A stretch of DNA of 64,000 nt from Luzula sylvatica (lineage: Eukaryota; Streptophyta; Magnoliopsida; Poales; Juncaceae), in the NCBI GenBank assembly GCA_946800325.1, contig OX326961.1, positions 45,719,415-45,783,414 on the forward strand. Reading direction: 5' to 3'. The position numbers and the translations under genes were made by a program. Below the pieces are notes generated by a model that had not been told where the DNA came from, did not search any database, and saw only the letters and a list, made by a program, of their open reading frames with translations. Shown here in pieces: positions 1-13,780 of the stretch. The stretch's first letter is position 1; the number at the start of each line of letters is the position of its first letter.

Positions 1-986
1 GCACATATACGATGAACCGCTTGTGGCAATACCTCTCGAATCGCTTTAGCCATGGAAGGACATCCGTCGGTTATTACGGATTTGGGACGGTTTTGGTACA
101 TTGCGGTTAGGAAGGTAGATAAAAGCCACTCGTACGATTCCGCCGACTCATTCGCTACTATTCCACATCCAAAAATTGTAGTCGAGCGGTGGTGATTAAT
201 CCCAACAAATGGGATAAAAGGCATATTATACCGATTTACGCGGTACGTACTATCGAAAGCAATGACATCACCGAAACACATATAGTCATTTCTAGACTGA
301 GAATCGAACCAGAATAGGGTCGATAACCGGCCGACATCATTCGTTTTATAATAAAAAAAAAACTCCACGTCGGTCTCCTTTCTCTCTTTCATGCACTTCA
401 GTACAGTTTCTGCATCTCCTTCGAGGATTCTCGACATCTTATGCCTAGCCACAAAATTATACAGATCCTTCATCGTAAATCCCACATTTTTGAAACCTCC
501 CATTTTCTGCTCCAATACATCCATGATTTGACTCTTACGGAGCCCCGCAACCTCTAAGGCAAGTATATCACTTTCCATATCCGTGTCAATATTACGATGA
601 GACCGTAAAAACACAACCTCTTCTCCAATGGTCAATTCATGATTATGCTCTTCAACAAACTCTTTCACGTGCCAAAATCCCGTCTCAACATTGAGCCTCA
701 CACTGAATTTGACGGGACAACCACATCGAGTGAGAGGCCGGTTTCTCTTTTTGGGTACATCATTTGAGTCCTTTTGTTGGCGGAATCCTTCGCGACAACA
801 AACAAAACGACGATAACACACTACGTTTCCAGCCCTTTTTTTCAAATGCTCTTTTCGAACACCGAATCCTTTATTCTTCGCATAGTGATAGAAGAACGCT
901 TCTGCCTCGTCCAACGACATAAACGTCATGTTCACACCGGCATCATCCTTCATGAATAACGCCGCATCGCATTCATCTTGATATGC
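1..986 (-). CDS. FAR1/FHY3-related protein, partial (3' part lies outside the window)
   Basis: Read on the minus strand from 986 to 1, one frame stays open for about 328 codons and runs off the left edge. The first part has the FAR1 DNA-binding fold: an F-x-S-x-D-E-A-E-x-F-Y region, basic blocks, then Cys residues (GCPVKF) and the pair HNHEL of the WRKY-GCM1-type zinc finger. From about residue 210 it reads as a MULE-type transposase domain: a catalytic-like Asp in GDVIAFDSTYRVN, then PFVGINHH and, near the edge, VITDGCPSMAKAI. FAR1 proteins are transcription factors domesticated from Mutator-like transposases. I infer a 3' splice site at 987-990 (TTTAG before GCATAT), so an upstream exon should exist but I did not find it. 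A transposon-encoded MULE transposase is the alternative. The frame, including a 10-T run near 351-362, is intact. Confidence 0.85.
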
Positions 987-1773
987 CTAAACAAATTAGA
1001 GACACAATTAGATTATAAAGCAAATATTTAGTGAAACCAAACAATTTATGAATGATTTGTTTTTTCACTGTTTGACTTGTCTTCTTATTATTTTAAAAGA
1101 AATTAATATTAAGACCTACTGTTTGAACAATAAATAAAATATATCAAACTAATGTCCTTTTTAAGGACGTACGGCACCTCATTTAAAAAAAATTGTTTAG
1201 GGTTTAGGATTTCTTGCTTTCTTCATCAATTTTACAGGCACAAATCAAACAGGAAATCTGACACACATTAAAATATTTCATTGCCTAATATCCACAACTT
1301 ACATTGTCAAAAAAATATATCCACAACTCACAATTTCATGACTCGCATAAAGAAATCAAATTTTAAAACAATAAACTTGTGTTAGTGTTACCATTGGATT
1401 GATAGGATGTTAGGAGTAGAATAAAATGGACGCAGTGACTAGTGAGATAGAGCAACCAACGGCTTGAAACAAAGCAAACTGACGGAAAAGGGGCAGTGAA
1501 ATCACGTTGAGGTTGGCCGAAAATGAGAGCTTGAAGAGACAGTACAAGAACCGAAGAGGAACTGAGCAATTAGCGGGAAGTGATGAGAAATTAGTGGATT
1601 CACATTTGGAAGGGAAGAGAGGGATTCATGGTAATTAAAATAATTGGAGATATCCAGTTGATAGAAATGGAGGGTTAACAACAAAACAACAAGACATATC
1701 AGCTCAATATCACATGACTTTTTTCAATACCCAAAATGCCCTTGATCGAAAAGGATCTACTAGAGAATTGCCC
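987..1773. other. Region upstream of the FAR1-like exon
   Basis: AT-rich sequence that may hold the intron and first exon of the FAR1-like gene. Short open frames on both strands between 1360 and 1690 show no recognisable motif. I see no defined repeat or RNA gene here. Confidence 0.4.
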
Positions 1774-1928
1774 TTCTTATTAATATGTTTATATGTAATT
1801 AATGTGTTGTTTGGGAATTTTCATTCTCTATAAATATAAACTATTCTATGTATTAAGGATTGATCCATTTTGAATATAAATTTTCTCTCTCCTCTCTTTT
1901 CTTGTTGTTTAAGCTTTATTTTATAACA
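1774..1928 (+). repeat. 5' LTR remnant of Copia A
   Basis: About 155 bp, nearly identical to the last 155 bp of the LTR at 8312-8519, including the TATA-like CTATAAATATA and the end TTTTATAACA. About 50 bp of the LTR start are missing, so no target-site duplication can be checked. Confidence 0.75.
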
Positions 1929-2217
1929 CGTTATCAGCACCATGCTCCGACCAACTGAGAGATCGATATTTCATCACAACACCTCTATATCTTTCTTCTT
2001 GATCTCCAATCAAAGGTACATATGATCATTAGTATTGTTTTCAATAATTTCTTATATTTCATGTTGTTACTGGTTTTTTTTTTAAAATAATATTGAGTTC
2101 CATATTTTCTACTAATGTAATCTGTTAATCTCACCTTATATAATTGATACTATTATGAACAGTTATTAATCTTGACATTTCCACTATTATAATCATGAAA
2201 TTGTTTTATATCAAATA

Positions 2218-2345
2218 TATTTCTTTCAATCCAGAAGATTATTCATCTCAATCCAGAAAATTATTTGTTAAATCCGGAAGATTTTTGTCAAATCCAGAAG
2301 ATTATTCAACCATGAATTATATTTTTATCAAATCCAGAAGATTGT
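2218..2345 (+). repeat. Short degenerate tandem repeat (AATCCAGAAGATT)
   Basis: Five units beginning AATCCAGAAGATT, AATCCAGAAAATT, AATCCGGAAGATT and so on, about 20 to 45 bp apart, in the 5' non-coding part of Copia A. The same CAGAAG word recurs through the rest of the element. Confidence 0.6.
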
Positions 2346-2727
2346 TGAACCATGCATTATTAGTAATGGTTGGATTTTCATATTTGATATTATTATATTA
2401 GAATTGACTGTTATTTATTGGTCTCTTATTTTGGTTTCAATTGATGTTAGGTTTAATTGGTCTTACTTGGTTTAAATTATGTAACATAATATTTTTCAAT
2501 TGACGGTTACTCTAGTATCAAATGCTCCAAATATTTAATGTCCACAAATAATATGGTATTGTTTTCAATTGGCCTTGTAACGCACTTGTAGATGCTCCAA
2601 ATATGTATATTTTGTCTTTATTGCACATGAAATTACATATATTTTCTTTTGCACCGGAAGCTGCAGATTAATTTTAATTAAAATATATTATGTTTAAAAT
2701 TCACTCCTGTTGAGTGATCTAGTAAAA

Positions 2728-2945
2728 TGATGGCCATGGATGGGACTTTCGAATTTTTAAAGACAATGGTCAAACTAAGGACTTGTTCAAGATACCTCCA
2801 CATATAATAGTTTGCTTGATGGTTGTTGCAAACAAGGTAACTTGGGCATGACTGCCAAGTTACTCGAACAGATAGATGATGGAGAATGGCTTGAAGCCTA
2901 ATATGATGCCCTACAATTCTATTATACATAGTTTGTGTTGATGGT
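2728..2945 (+). pseudogene. Pentatricopeptide-repeat (PPR) gene relic
   Basis: From 2800 the plus strand reads TYNSLLDGCCKQGNLGM, which matches the PPR consensus (helix A then helix B). After a frameshift near 2876 it continues as MMENGLKPNMMPYNSIIHSLC-like sequence, the end of one 35-residue repeat and the start of the next. Upstream, FFKTMV-like residues fit the preceding repeat after another shift. PPR proteins bind organelle RNA. This piece covers roughly two repeats, has at least two frame breaks and no start, so it is a dead fragment. It lies inside Copia A on the same strand. Confidence 0.65.
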
Positions 2946-3529
2946 GAACAACGAAGTTAATGTGAACTTTACCATAACACAGTTAAATATGACATTAAAT
3001 GACATCATGCCTCAAAAAAAAAAAAAACAGATCAGAGGAATTAATGAAATACCAAGTCTGTGGGTTATGAGTATTAAAATTATTGATCAATTAATCTAGC
3101 AATTTGGTTTTATGCATAATGCATGATAACGGCTTTCTCATAATTAGTCAATGTTAAGATTTGCAACTTCTTTGTGAGAAACAGTCAAATGATGATGTCA
3201 AATATCTTCTATCTCTAAATATAGCTTATTTAAAATAACATTAGACGAGTACTGTTTTTGAGGAATATAATCTTTCGATCCGACATATTCTCAGAAATGA
3301 ATAGTGTTCCGTATGACAATCGATCTCAAAATTAAAATTGATATTGCAACCAGAAGTTGTGTATATTCTATCAACGCATCCGGAGTTGCTCGTTTAAACT
3401 ATGCACAAGAAGTTGTTTGTTTAAATTAAGCATCATAAGTTGCAAGTAGATTCATGTTTATTTATCGTACGTTTATTCATTTATTTTTCCTACGTTTATT
3501 ATTCTTTTACATTTATTTTTCACATTTAA

Positions 3530-4774
3530 TGTTGGTTCAAATTTCCTAATGGTTTGATTATTTCAAAACACTGTCATTACTAACGTTTACATCGAGAAAA
3601 TGTGTAGGATAACGCAGGTACGACACGAAGATGATGAAGAGCTTCTCAGTCACAAGAAGCACAACAAGAGAAGATTAGAAGGAAGGCCCTTGAAGCATAT
3701 CAAGAATCAATATGTCGAAGCCTTTCATGAGTGGGATTCGCCACAAATAAACCATAGGTAGAAACCAAGTAGATCTCAAGTAAAATCATGTTCAAATAAC
3801 AAAGAGTTTAATCAAGGAAGAAGTGTGTTCTGAACGAACTCCAAGTCCGTTCAGAACGGACTTACCACATATCAAAATACCATCTCTTGATTGAACCACC
3901 CTTGTCACAGGATTGTGTGCGTTCGAACGAATAAACATGTACGTTCGAACGGACACTTAGAATCCGTTCACCCACAATTTGAGTGCGTTGAACGGACTTT
4001 CATCACTGAACAAACAAAAGACAATGTATAATTGAGTTCGTTCTGAACGGACTTTGTCCGTTCCAACGGACTGACAAATGTACTTGTGCGTTATTTTGAA
4101 ACGGCTAGTACAAACTACAAGTGCGTTCAGAACGAACATGGTGCGTTCGAACGGACTTGCAGTTTTCTGAAGGATTTCTATAGAGAGTATAAATAGAATC
4201 CTTCAAGGACCTTTCTCTCTCACTTCTTCACTTTCACACATTCAAATACAAAAGAGAGAAACCCTAAAGCTGTGATTATCTATATCCATTGATAGCTTGA
4301 GAAACCCTCTTTAGATCATTTATCTACTTTCGATATCCTCCACTAATCGTTGCCCACTCACGTGACCGATCACGTTGTAGCTCGATTAGTGAAAATTGTA
4401 ATAGGCTAGTGCAACTACTTGTAAAGAGCCTAAGCTATAGATCGATAGAAAGCGTGTAAATCGATCTAGGCGACACCTTGTAATCGAGTGAGTTGGAATT
4501 CAATCGAAAGCCAAAAAGAGGCGCAAGGCATTCCCGGAGACGTAGGTACTCGCAACTAATTGAGTCGGTCAATTAAGCGAGTAAATGGTGAGTTAAGGCT
4601 ACATAGCAACCACCTACCGAACTTCGTTAAAAAACATCTTGTGTTCAAGTGTTTACGGTATCATCTAATTTATTTAAATTATTATTAATTCCGCATAGTA
4701 AATTAGGTAATTAGCTAAAGTAATTGTACGGTATATTACCAAATTTACCCCCCTCTAGGTTAGAATTAACCAAC
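3530..4774 (+). mobile_element. Solo LTR (family LTR-1/2), TSD TTTAA
   Basis: 1245 bp beginning TGTTGGTTCAAAT and ending AATTAACCAACA, flanked by an exact 5-bp duplication TTTAA (3525-3529 and 4775-4779). It matches the interrupted LTR at 25481-34673 along its length (for example CACGTGACCGATCACGTTG and CCCTCTAGGTTAGAATTAAC). A TATA box (TATAAATAG, 4188-4196) lies just downstream of a palindrome cluster (3825-4160). No internal coding region is present, so it is a solo LTR inserted into Copia A. Confidence 0.9.
3825..4160 (+). promoter_or_regulatory. Palindrome cluster upstream of the LTR TATA box
   Basis: At least eight near-palindromes of the type GTCCGTTCAGAACGGAC, GTACGTTCGAACGGAC and GTGCGTTCGAACGGAC. 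Neighbouring centres are mostly 20-22 bp apart. The cluster ends about 32 bp before TATAAATAG. A regulatory role is inferred from position and symmetry. Confidence 0.6.
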
Positions 4775-7684
4775 ATTTAATTGTATTGTATTTATATATG
4801 CGATGTAGTTGAAATCCAGTATAATGCGACACATAAAATTTGAAAATCATGAAACCTGAAGTTTCAATATAGAATGTTGTGGTTCATATTTAAAATTGTT
4901 GCATTAAGTTGCTAGTGTCATTGAAATCACTTGAAGTATTTCAATTAACATTATCATGTTCTCTTTCTTGAGAAACAAATTAGAATGATGATTAATTTTA
5001 TTCCATTCCCAGAAGTGAATGTTGCCCACGAAGGCTGAAGTCCAAATTATATCCGACACAAATATTGATCATGATAGTAAAATCACATAAAAAATAAAAA
5101 GACTCACGAAAATGTGATTACAATGATTCTGAAAATATATTCTTCAAGATGTTGCTTGAAATAGTTGTACCAGTTGAACACCATATGATCTTATTTTGTT
5201 CATCGAACCTCTTGAAGACAAAAGCAAGAAAAAGAAGATATGTCTTTCTTATTTATCATGATAAATCTTATTTTGTGTCGAATTACTTATTTAATTAATA
5301 AAGAGAAATGTATATTAATTACAAAAGCGTATGTTAATGATTGTGACGACTCTAGAAGAGTCACTATTTGATTGCTCTAGAAGAAACGTTATCTATATTG
5401 CTCCGAAAGAGTCATCATGCTAATTGAAACACATTTGTTTATTTTTATGACATGCACTTGTATCAGTAAAATTAAAATCATGTTATTATGAACTAGAAGT
5501 TCAATATATGAAATAAAAGGCAATTTTATGATTTGAATTAATTACTTATACATAGAATATGCATGTCACGATCATGACTCGATTAAGACCAACTATTTAT
5601 GTATTCCCCAATTTTTATTATAACTTGTGAGTTGCCGGAACAAAAAGCATTCACTGATTTCTTGTTAAGTGTAGTAGATGTGTAATAAGACATTGACGAG
5701 TTAAAAGAAATGTTTGGTATATATATTGTAGAATATCTATTCTTGAAAATTGTATGTCTTAAACATTTATTTAGTTGAACCAGAAGTATCGAACAAAAAG
5801 TTTAAAATTGTATTTGTAAACTAGAAGTTTACATTCAAGAAAACAACAAAGTCAAATATGTATGCTGCAAATATGAAATCCCTGAAGGAGAAAATACATA
5901 AACAATTAAGATGGTATTATGAAATAACCAAACATGAGAGAAAATTTTCAAAATATAAGATATCATGTTAGTCCTGAAGAACTTCATTAGATATTAATAA
6001 AAATATCATCAACTCGTGCCTAAATCAAGGGGAAGAGACTGAAAACTGGAAAAATGACAAATTATACGCATCATCATATCAGATCCTCGAACAAGTAAAC
6101 ATGAACTAGGAGTTCATAAATTTGCATGAAATTGCAAATCAGTGATATGATGCATTTATCAATACAAGAATGATTAATAAATAAGGAGATTCCAGTGTAA
6201 AATGCTCATATTTTTAATATAATATCCTTGGATAATTTTAAATTTGATATAAGCCTGAAGCACGGTCGACCAATCGGTTCCAATATTAGAAATCCAAAGG
6301 AATAAGAAAGAGCATGATAAAAAATTGGCAATAAAGAAGTTGTTAATACTTCTAATAATATATATCCTTTTTAACAGGATAATGAAAGATTAATGAGTAG
6401 ATTTGACATAAAATATAATCTTTGAAAATGATTCAGGTACCTGACAACATTGAAATTGTTGAAAAAAATGAGATCTCGAAATAATGTCTCTACTTGGAAG
6501 AAGATGGAACCGAAATGAAACTATAGTTATTAGAAAGTTGGCATGGGTGCGCTTTCAATTTATAATTAATAAAACGAGGATCTGAAATTAAATCAATTGT
6601 GAAATGTCGACATTTAAAACAGAAATCACATAAGAAAATTGATGGACCTGAAGTCCGGAAAACACCTTATATGGTGATACGAATTATAATTTTAATTTGT
6701 TTAAAGGTCTCTGAAGGACTAAAATTGTTTCTTGTATTTATTATATCAGATTATTCTCATGACTCATTTTGCTACAATATTCATGAAAATCCCCGTAGGA
6801 TTTAGTATGCCCGGAACATACTATTTAAACTCTCGAGAGATATATTATATTACATTACAAAGATCTTTGCATGAATAGTAACTTGAGCCATAAGATATAA
6901 TCGATATAATAAGTACGAATATATATGTACCGGTATGAATGATCAAATCTGCAGATACGTATTTATTACAAATAAATAGTGTTTAATTATAATTATTCGA
7001 ACTCCCGAAGAGCTCTAAAAGATAAGTACTAAATGAAGAAATTTGACGTAAAAGATATCCAATGTAAATTTTTTTTTCATGGATTACAAATATAATAAAT
7101 ATTTCCTGAAGATGTTAGCTCGTCGCCAGCTACTAAGATTTCGAGACAGCGAATTCGAAAGATTAAATTTTTGTAAAATATTTGTATCCATGGGGGGGGG
7201 GGGGGGGGGGGGGGGGGGGAATAATACGCAATGCACTCTTTTTGTCCTTAGGTCATGGTTTTGTCCCACTGGGTTTTTCTGGCAAAGGTTTTTAACGAGG
7301 CATATTATGAGGCGTATGAAACATAATAATGTTGCACTATTTTTCCTTCACTAGAATTTTTGTCCCCTTGGGTTTTACCTAGTAAGATTTTAACGAGGCA
7401 TATTTTTATGATATAAATATCCAAAGAGAAATTTTGTAATTAGTTCTCCATTCATATTCAAAGTGACTAAAACGGAAGTAAGCAATTCAAGAAGAATTAA
7501 ATTAACTTGAAAAACGTGAAGATTTTTGGACCTGTAGTTCAAACAACTATGATATATATCATATACCATACAAGTGAGTATGCTTAAGGAAGTGCAATGA
7601 AGATTAGTAGAAACATATTCTACATTGTTAGATGAAAATATATTGAGATTTTTGATTACCTTAGCAGTCCTTAAAAGATTCTAG
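4775..7684 (+). other. Non-coding internal part of Copia A
   Basis: AT-rich sequence with no long reading frame. It holds dispersed words such as CCAGAAGTGAA, CTAGAAGTTC and CCTGAAGTTT, a pure run of 28 G at 7192-7219, and blocks resembling the 3' non-coding region of this Copia type (TTTGTCCCACTGGGTTTTT at about 7258; TTTTTAACGAGGCA at about 7288). These blocks lie before the reverse-transcriptase piece, so the element has been rearranged. Confidence 0.55.
7192..7219 (+). repeat. Homopolymer run of 28 G
   Basis: Direct count: nine G at the end of one line, ten, then nine, between CCAT and AATAATACG. The open frames over it on both strands (poly-Gly and poly-Pro) are artefacts. Confidence 0.9.
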
Positions 7685-7969
7685 ATGTATCTCATGGACG
7701 TTGTGACATCATATTTGTTTGGATCACTTGATAATTTTATTTACATCAAAATCCCTGAAAGATTAAATTTACAAGATACATGCAATAAAATATATCAATG
7801 TATATATTTTATAAAATGGAAAGAATGTGTCTATGGGTTGAAACAATCTAGCAAAATGTGGTACTATCGTCTAAATAAGTACTCTACAAAAGAAGAATGT
7901 CAAATAATCTCATTAGTCCATGTGTATTTATCATTGAAAATTCCTGAAGAACCTGATAACACGGGCTAA
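7685..7969 (+). pseudogene. Copia reverse-transcriptase fragment
   Basis: 94 codons starting MYLMDVVTSYLFGSLDN and including IYIKIPE and CVYGLKQSSKMWYYRL, which match the Copia reverse-transcriptase palm region (MDVxTAFL-type block and YGLKQSxRxW block). The YVDD block that should follow is absent and the frame ends early. It is the only readable protein piece of Copia A. Confidence 0.85.
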
Positions 7970-8311
7970 AGACCTAGAAAAAGAGTTTTGTCTTGGCTTA
8001 CAAATAAGGTATATAAGAAATGAGATTTTTTTATCAATATACTTTTGTAGAGAATCTTGAACTCACTTATGGTGATCAACCTCTTCACAAAGTTGTTACC
8101 GATTATAACTTCCGAGCAGTTAGTATAAATGAGGGGGAGACCTTTGTTGTTTCATAAATGTTGGCATAAATGAGAGGGACACATAATGCACGATGTAATC
8201 TTCCTGTTTGCTATGGTTTTTGTTCAAATGGGTTTTTCCTAGTATGATTTTTATTGAGATGGCTATTATTTCGCATAGTGTAAATTTTTTGGATATTCAA
8301 GGGGACGGGGG

Positions 8312-8519
8312 TTATGAATATTAATATGTGTGAATATCCATACACATGCATATATGTTTTGGTATTCTTATTAATACGTTTATATGTAATTAATGTGTTG
8401 TTTGGGGATTTTCATTCTCTATAAATATAGACTATTCTATGTATTAAGGATTGATCCATTTTGAATAGAAGTTTTCTCTCTCCTCTCTTTTCTTGTTGTT
8501 TAAGCTTTATTTTATAACA
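8312..8519 (+). repeat. 3' LTR of Copia A
   Basis: About 208 bp starting after the purine tract at 8299-8311 and ending TTTTATAACA. It contains a TATA-like CTATAAATATAG near 8418. It matches 1774-1928 closely. Confidence 0.75.
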
Positions 8520-8934
8520 AAATGATGTTTTTGATATTCTTTTAATTAAATTTCATGTTATATTAATCTTATCACGTTATATAACTAATTTTATTATAAT
8601 CAAGAATATATATTACAATTATAATTATGTTTCGATAAACAAATAACTCATTTTTAATTAAATTTTAATACATATAATTCAGAAAATAATAATATAATAT
8701 ATTTTGTGTTATATATTTTAATTTTTTAGCTATGTTGACAAAAATAATAATAATTAAAAAAACTGTTTATTTTTATAAAAAAATTATAAAAGATAAAAAC
8801 ACAATTTTTGTTAACTGTTCAAATTTAATTTTATTAACTATTCATATCATTTTATTGTATCGACTCTATTTTAAAGCAATGAAACATTTAATAAAATTAG
8901 TTCAATAATATAAAATTAATAATTCGTTAAATAT
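8520..8934. other. AT-rich spacer
   Basis: About 415 bp of very AT-rich sequence between the Copia A LTR and the next element. No gene or clear repeat seen. Confidence 0.5.
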
Positions 8935-10625
8935 CAGAAGAATACATTATTCGTATCCGTATAACATATATCATATTTGTATCTGAAATCGGATCATGTA
9001 CTATATTCGTATTTGTATCCGAAATCAGATATTGGATATTAGATACCGTATTCGTATTCGAAATCGCATGTCGGATATTGGATACCGTATTCGTATTCGT
9101 ATTTGTATTCGTTATTCGTATCCAAAATGGGATATCGGATATCGGATACCGTATTCGTATCCGAAATCGCATATCGGATATTGGATACCGTATTCGTATT
9201 CGTATTTGTATTCGTTATTCGTATCCAAAATGGGATATCGGATATCGGATACCGTATTCGTATCCGAAATCGCATATCGGGTATTGGATACCGTATTCGT
9301 ATTCGTATTTGTATTCGTTATTCGTATCCAAAATGGGATATCGGATATCAGATACTGTATTCGTATCCGAAATCGCGTATCGGATATTGGGTACCGTATT
9401 CGTATTCGTATTCGTATTTGTATTCGTTATTCGTATCCAAAATGGGATATCAGATATCAGATACCTTATTCATATCTGAAATCGGATATCGGATATCGTA
9501 TTCGAAATCACATATTGGATATCGGCTATCATATTCGTATTAGTATCGAAATCGGATATCAGATATCTGATACTGTATTCGTATATGTATTCTTAAAAAA
9601 AATAATGTTATTAAAAATAATATTTTCTAAAAAGTAACTGTATTATAAAAATAATATTATCAACAAACTAGTTGTATTGCAAAAATAATATTCTTTAAAA
9701 ATAATGAATTTCATAAGAAATATATAATTTTAAAATATTATGTTCGCTTCCTACGTCTAATCATATGATTTTCATCTAACTCCTTTTTAGTATCCTACAT
9801 TCGTAGATTTTGTGTATTCCTGCTATCATAGTTTCCGGATATTAATATATTGACTTCATGCAACTATTAACTTCCCGCAACTACACAAAACATCGCTAGA
9901 AAACACGTACCGGTGACATAAGATTCTAACTATTATATTTTTTTATAAAAATAATAACTATTTAAATATTTATATATATTATTTGGCCTTGTATGTTATT
10001 TTAAAATATCAAAATTGGCATGCTTAAAAAAGAAGACTTCAAAATTATTTTAAAATAATGGCATGCAAATTACTGCATAAAATATGATATGCAATCAAGC
10101 AAAAAAATGGAATGAATGAGCTCAAACCACCACCGTTACATCCAACGGTTCACATGTCTTAAATTATCAAATACAAAATTAATGTATAAGACGAAATCGA
10201 ATCAGGAATAATTATGATAAAATCTAATGATTAATAATTACGAATAGTTATGATGATGTGTCTTCGTTAAAAAGCTAAAAGATTGGTGCAAAACAAGGGA
10301 TGGCTAAATTTTGTATATATTTATAATTTTTTAAAGTATTAATTATGATAAAATTTAATATTCACAATTATGGTTGTATTTTTTGAGATGGACAATTTTT
10401 AGTATATAATATAATTATGATATAATAATCTTTTGAATATTCAAAATTAGTTCGTATTTGTATCCGTATACGATAATATCCGAACCGTATCCGTATTCGT
10501 ATGATATCTGAATCATATCGATATCCGATTACTATTCGTATTCATACCCGTATCAAAAAAAAAGTTAACGCATTCAAATACAGTTTAACAATTATTCGCT
10601 CGTATTCGGTTCATTTACACTTCTG
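8935..10625. mobile_element. Probable non-autonomous hAT-type element with subterminal repeats
   Basis: The right end, read inward on the minus strand, is CAGAAGTGTAAATGAACCG, typical of hAT-like ends; the left end begins CAGAAGAATACATTATTCG. Both ends carry clusters of TATCCG/TATTCG words (left 8940-9585, right 10450-10560), as hAT subterminal repeats do. I found no matching 8-bp target-site duplication and no transposase, so the boundaries are tentative. Confidence 0.4.
9000..9585 (+). repeat. 103-bp tandem array of TATCGGATAT / TATTCGTATCC
   Basis: The word TCCAAAATGG recurs at about 9121, 9224, 9327 and 9436, giving periods of 103, 103 and 109 bp. The last step has one extra 6-bp TTCGTA unit. 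Within each unit are smaller palindromic words (GATATCGGATATC-like) and a (TATTCG)n run, so the array has two levels. The long open frames across it (Ile/Arg/Tyr-rich on plus) exist on both strands and are artefacts of the repeat. Confidence 0.85.
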
Positions 10626-11639
10626 GTCCCACTTCCACATTTTCATTGAAAATTTAAATATATAATATCTTAATGCAATATCTTTTTGTTATTTTTTTTC
10701 ATTGTTGTTAAATTATGTTAATTCCAAAAGTAATATTTTTAATATAATATATAATTTTAGTGTTAATATATGTTTAATTGTATTGTATTATTTTCTTATA
10801 ATATTTTCTAACAAATAATTTATAAATTATAACATTCATTCCGAAATTAAAAATGTTTTTTTATAAATTCATGTGTTCTTTTAGAGTTAGTAGCCGTAGG
10901 CAATATAAATTCATGTATTAATATTAAATAAAATGAGATCATGCGTGGATTATCTTGGGTCTGCACCCTCCCAAGTTCCAACACATGCAATAACTCATTT
11001 TGACTCTCTCGTTTTTTTTTAAATGGAGAAGAGACCAAGAAAGCGAAAGACTAAACTGACCTGTTAAAATAATTTTTCTATCAATACCCTTTTGGTAATC
11101 AACGGTGGAGATTAAATCGATAAAAAAAAAAAAAAAAAGTTTGGTGTATGGAAGAATTACTCCTATCGAGCATAACTATACTCCATCTAAATAGACTGCA
11201 TGGTTTACGATTTTCATATTTGATTTTGTACGGACTATTTGTAAATAAAAATGATATAATATTTATTGTTATATTTTTTTCATAAAATTATATTATATCT
11301 TCAAATATTATTATGCATTTTCACTAATATATGTATTACTATTTCCCAAAATATAAATCATCCACCACCGTACCATAATATAAAGTATATACATGGGTAT
11401 ACATAAATACGTTCTAATAATATGATAAAAAATTGTTTTTCTTATTAAAAATGAAAAAAAAAAAACGAGTATTACCCTAGTCATTATCATTATGGAACAA
11501 TTCTATTTGGAAGAATAAATCTTTGTATCCATACAAGTGCATAATGTATGTGGCAATTTATTTATTTTTTCGTAATAACAAAAATTCTGTAGCCTATTTT
11601 ACAAGGTACTTTTACTATCTAACGTCATGAAAATAGCAT
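10626..11639. other. AT-rich region downstream of peroxidase A
   Basis: No coding signature. Contains A and T runs (for example 11124-11138) and presumably the 3' untranslated region of the minus-strand peroxidase gene near 11500-11639. Nothing else defined. Confidence 0.45.
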
Positions 11640-13709
<2,070 letters not shown>

Positions 13710-13770
13710 TGTGTAGTTAAGCTAATATCAATTTCTAATTGAATTTGGAACGTCTGCACTCGGTACAGGT

Positions 13771-13780
13771 TTATTATATA
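13771..13780 (-). promoter_or_regulatory. TATA-like box of peroxidase A
   Basis: TATATAATAA on the minus strand, about 62 bp upstream of the ATG at 13709. Confidence 0.5.

Larger units (their letters stand above)
1774..8519 (+). mobile_element. Decayed Ty1/Copia element (Copia A)
   Basis: Two copies of a terminal sequence ending TTTTATAACA bound the region. The left copy is followed at 1929-1941 by a primer-site-like CGTTATCAGCACC. The right copy is preceded by a purine tract (AAGGGGACGGGGG, 8299-8311). Between them only one piece of pol is readable (reverse transcriptase, 7685-7969). The rest is non-coding, with repeated blocks of the type TTTTTAACGAGGCA (about 7288 and 7390, and a diverged one near 8250) and many CAGAAGTT/CTGAAG words. 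A solo LTR (3530-4774) and a PPR-like relic (about 2728-2945) lie inside. No intact gag, protease or integrase is visible. Confidence 0.75.

Noticed and set aside
7079..7354. Open frames with poly-Gly (plus) and poly-Pro (minus)
   Set aside because: Produced by the 28-G run; no conserved sequence on either side.
8927..9637. Long open frames (up to 213 codons) on both strands rich in Ile, Arg, Tyr, Asn and Thr
   Set aside because: They follow the 103-bp tandem array in several frames at once; low-complexity translation of a repeat, not a protein.
8935..10625. 8-bp target-site duplication for the hAT-like element with the 103-bp array
   Set aside because: TTAAATAT and GTCCCACT do not match; the element call rests only on end sequence and subterminal words.
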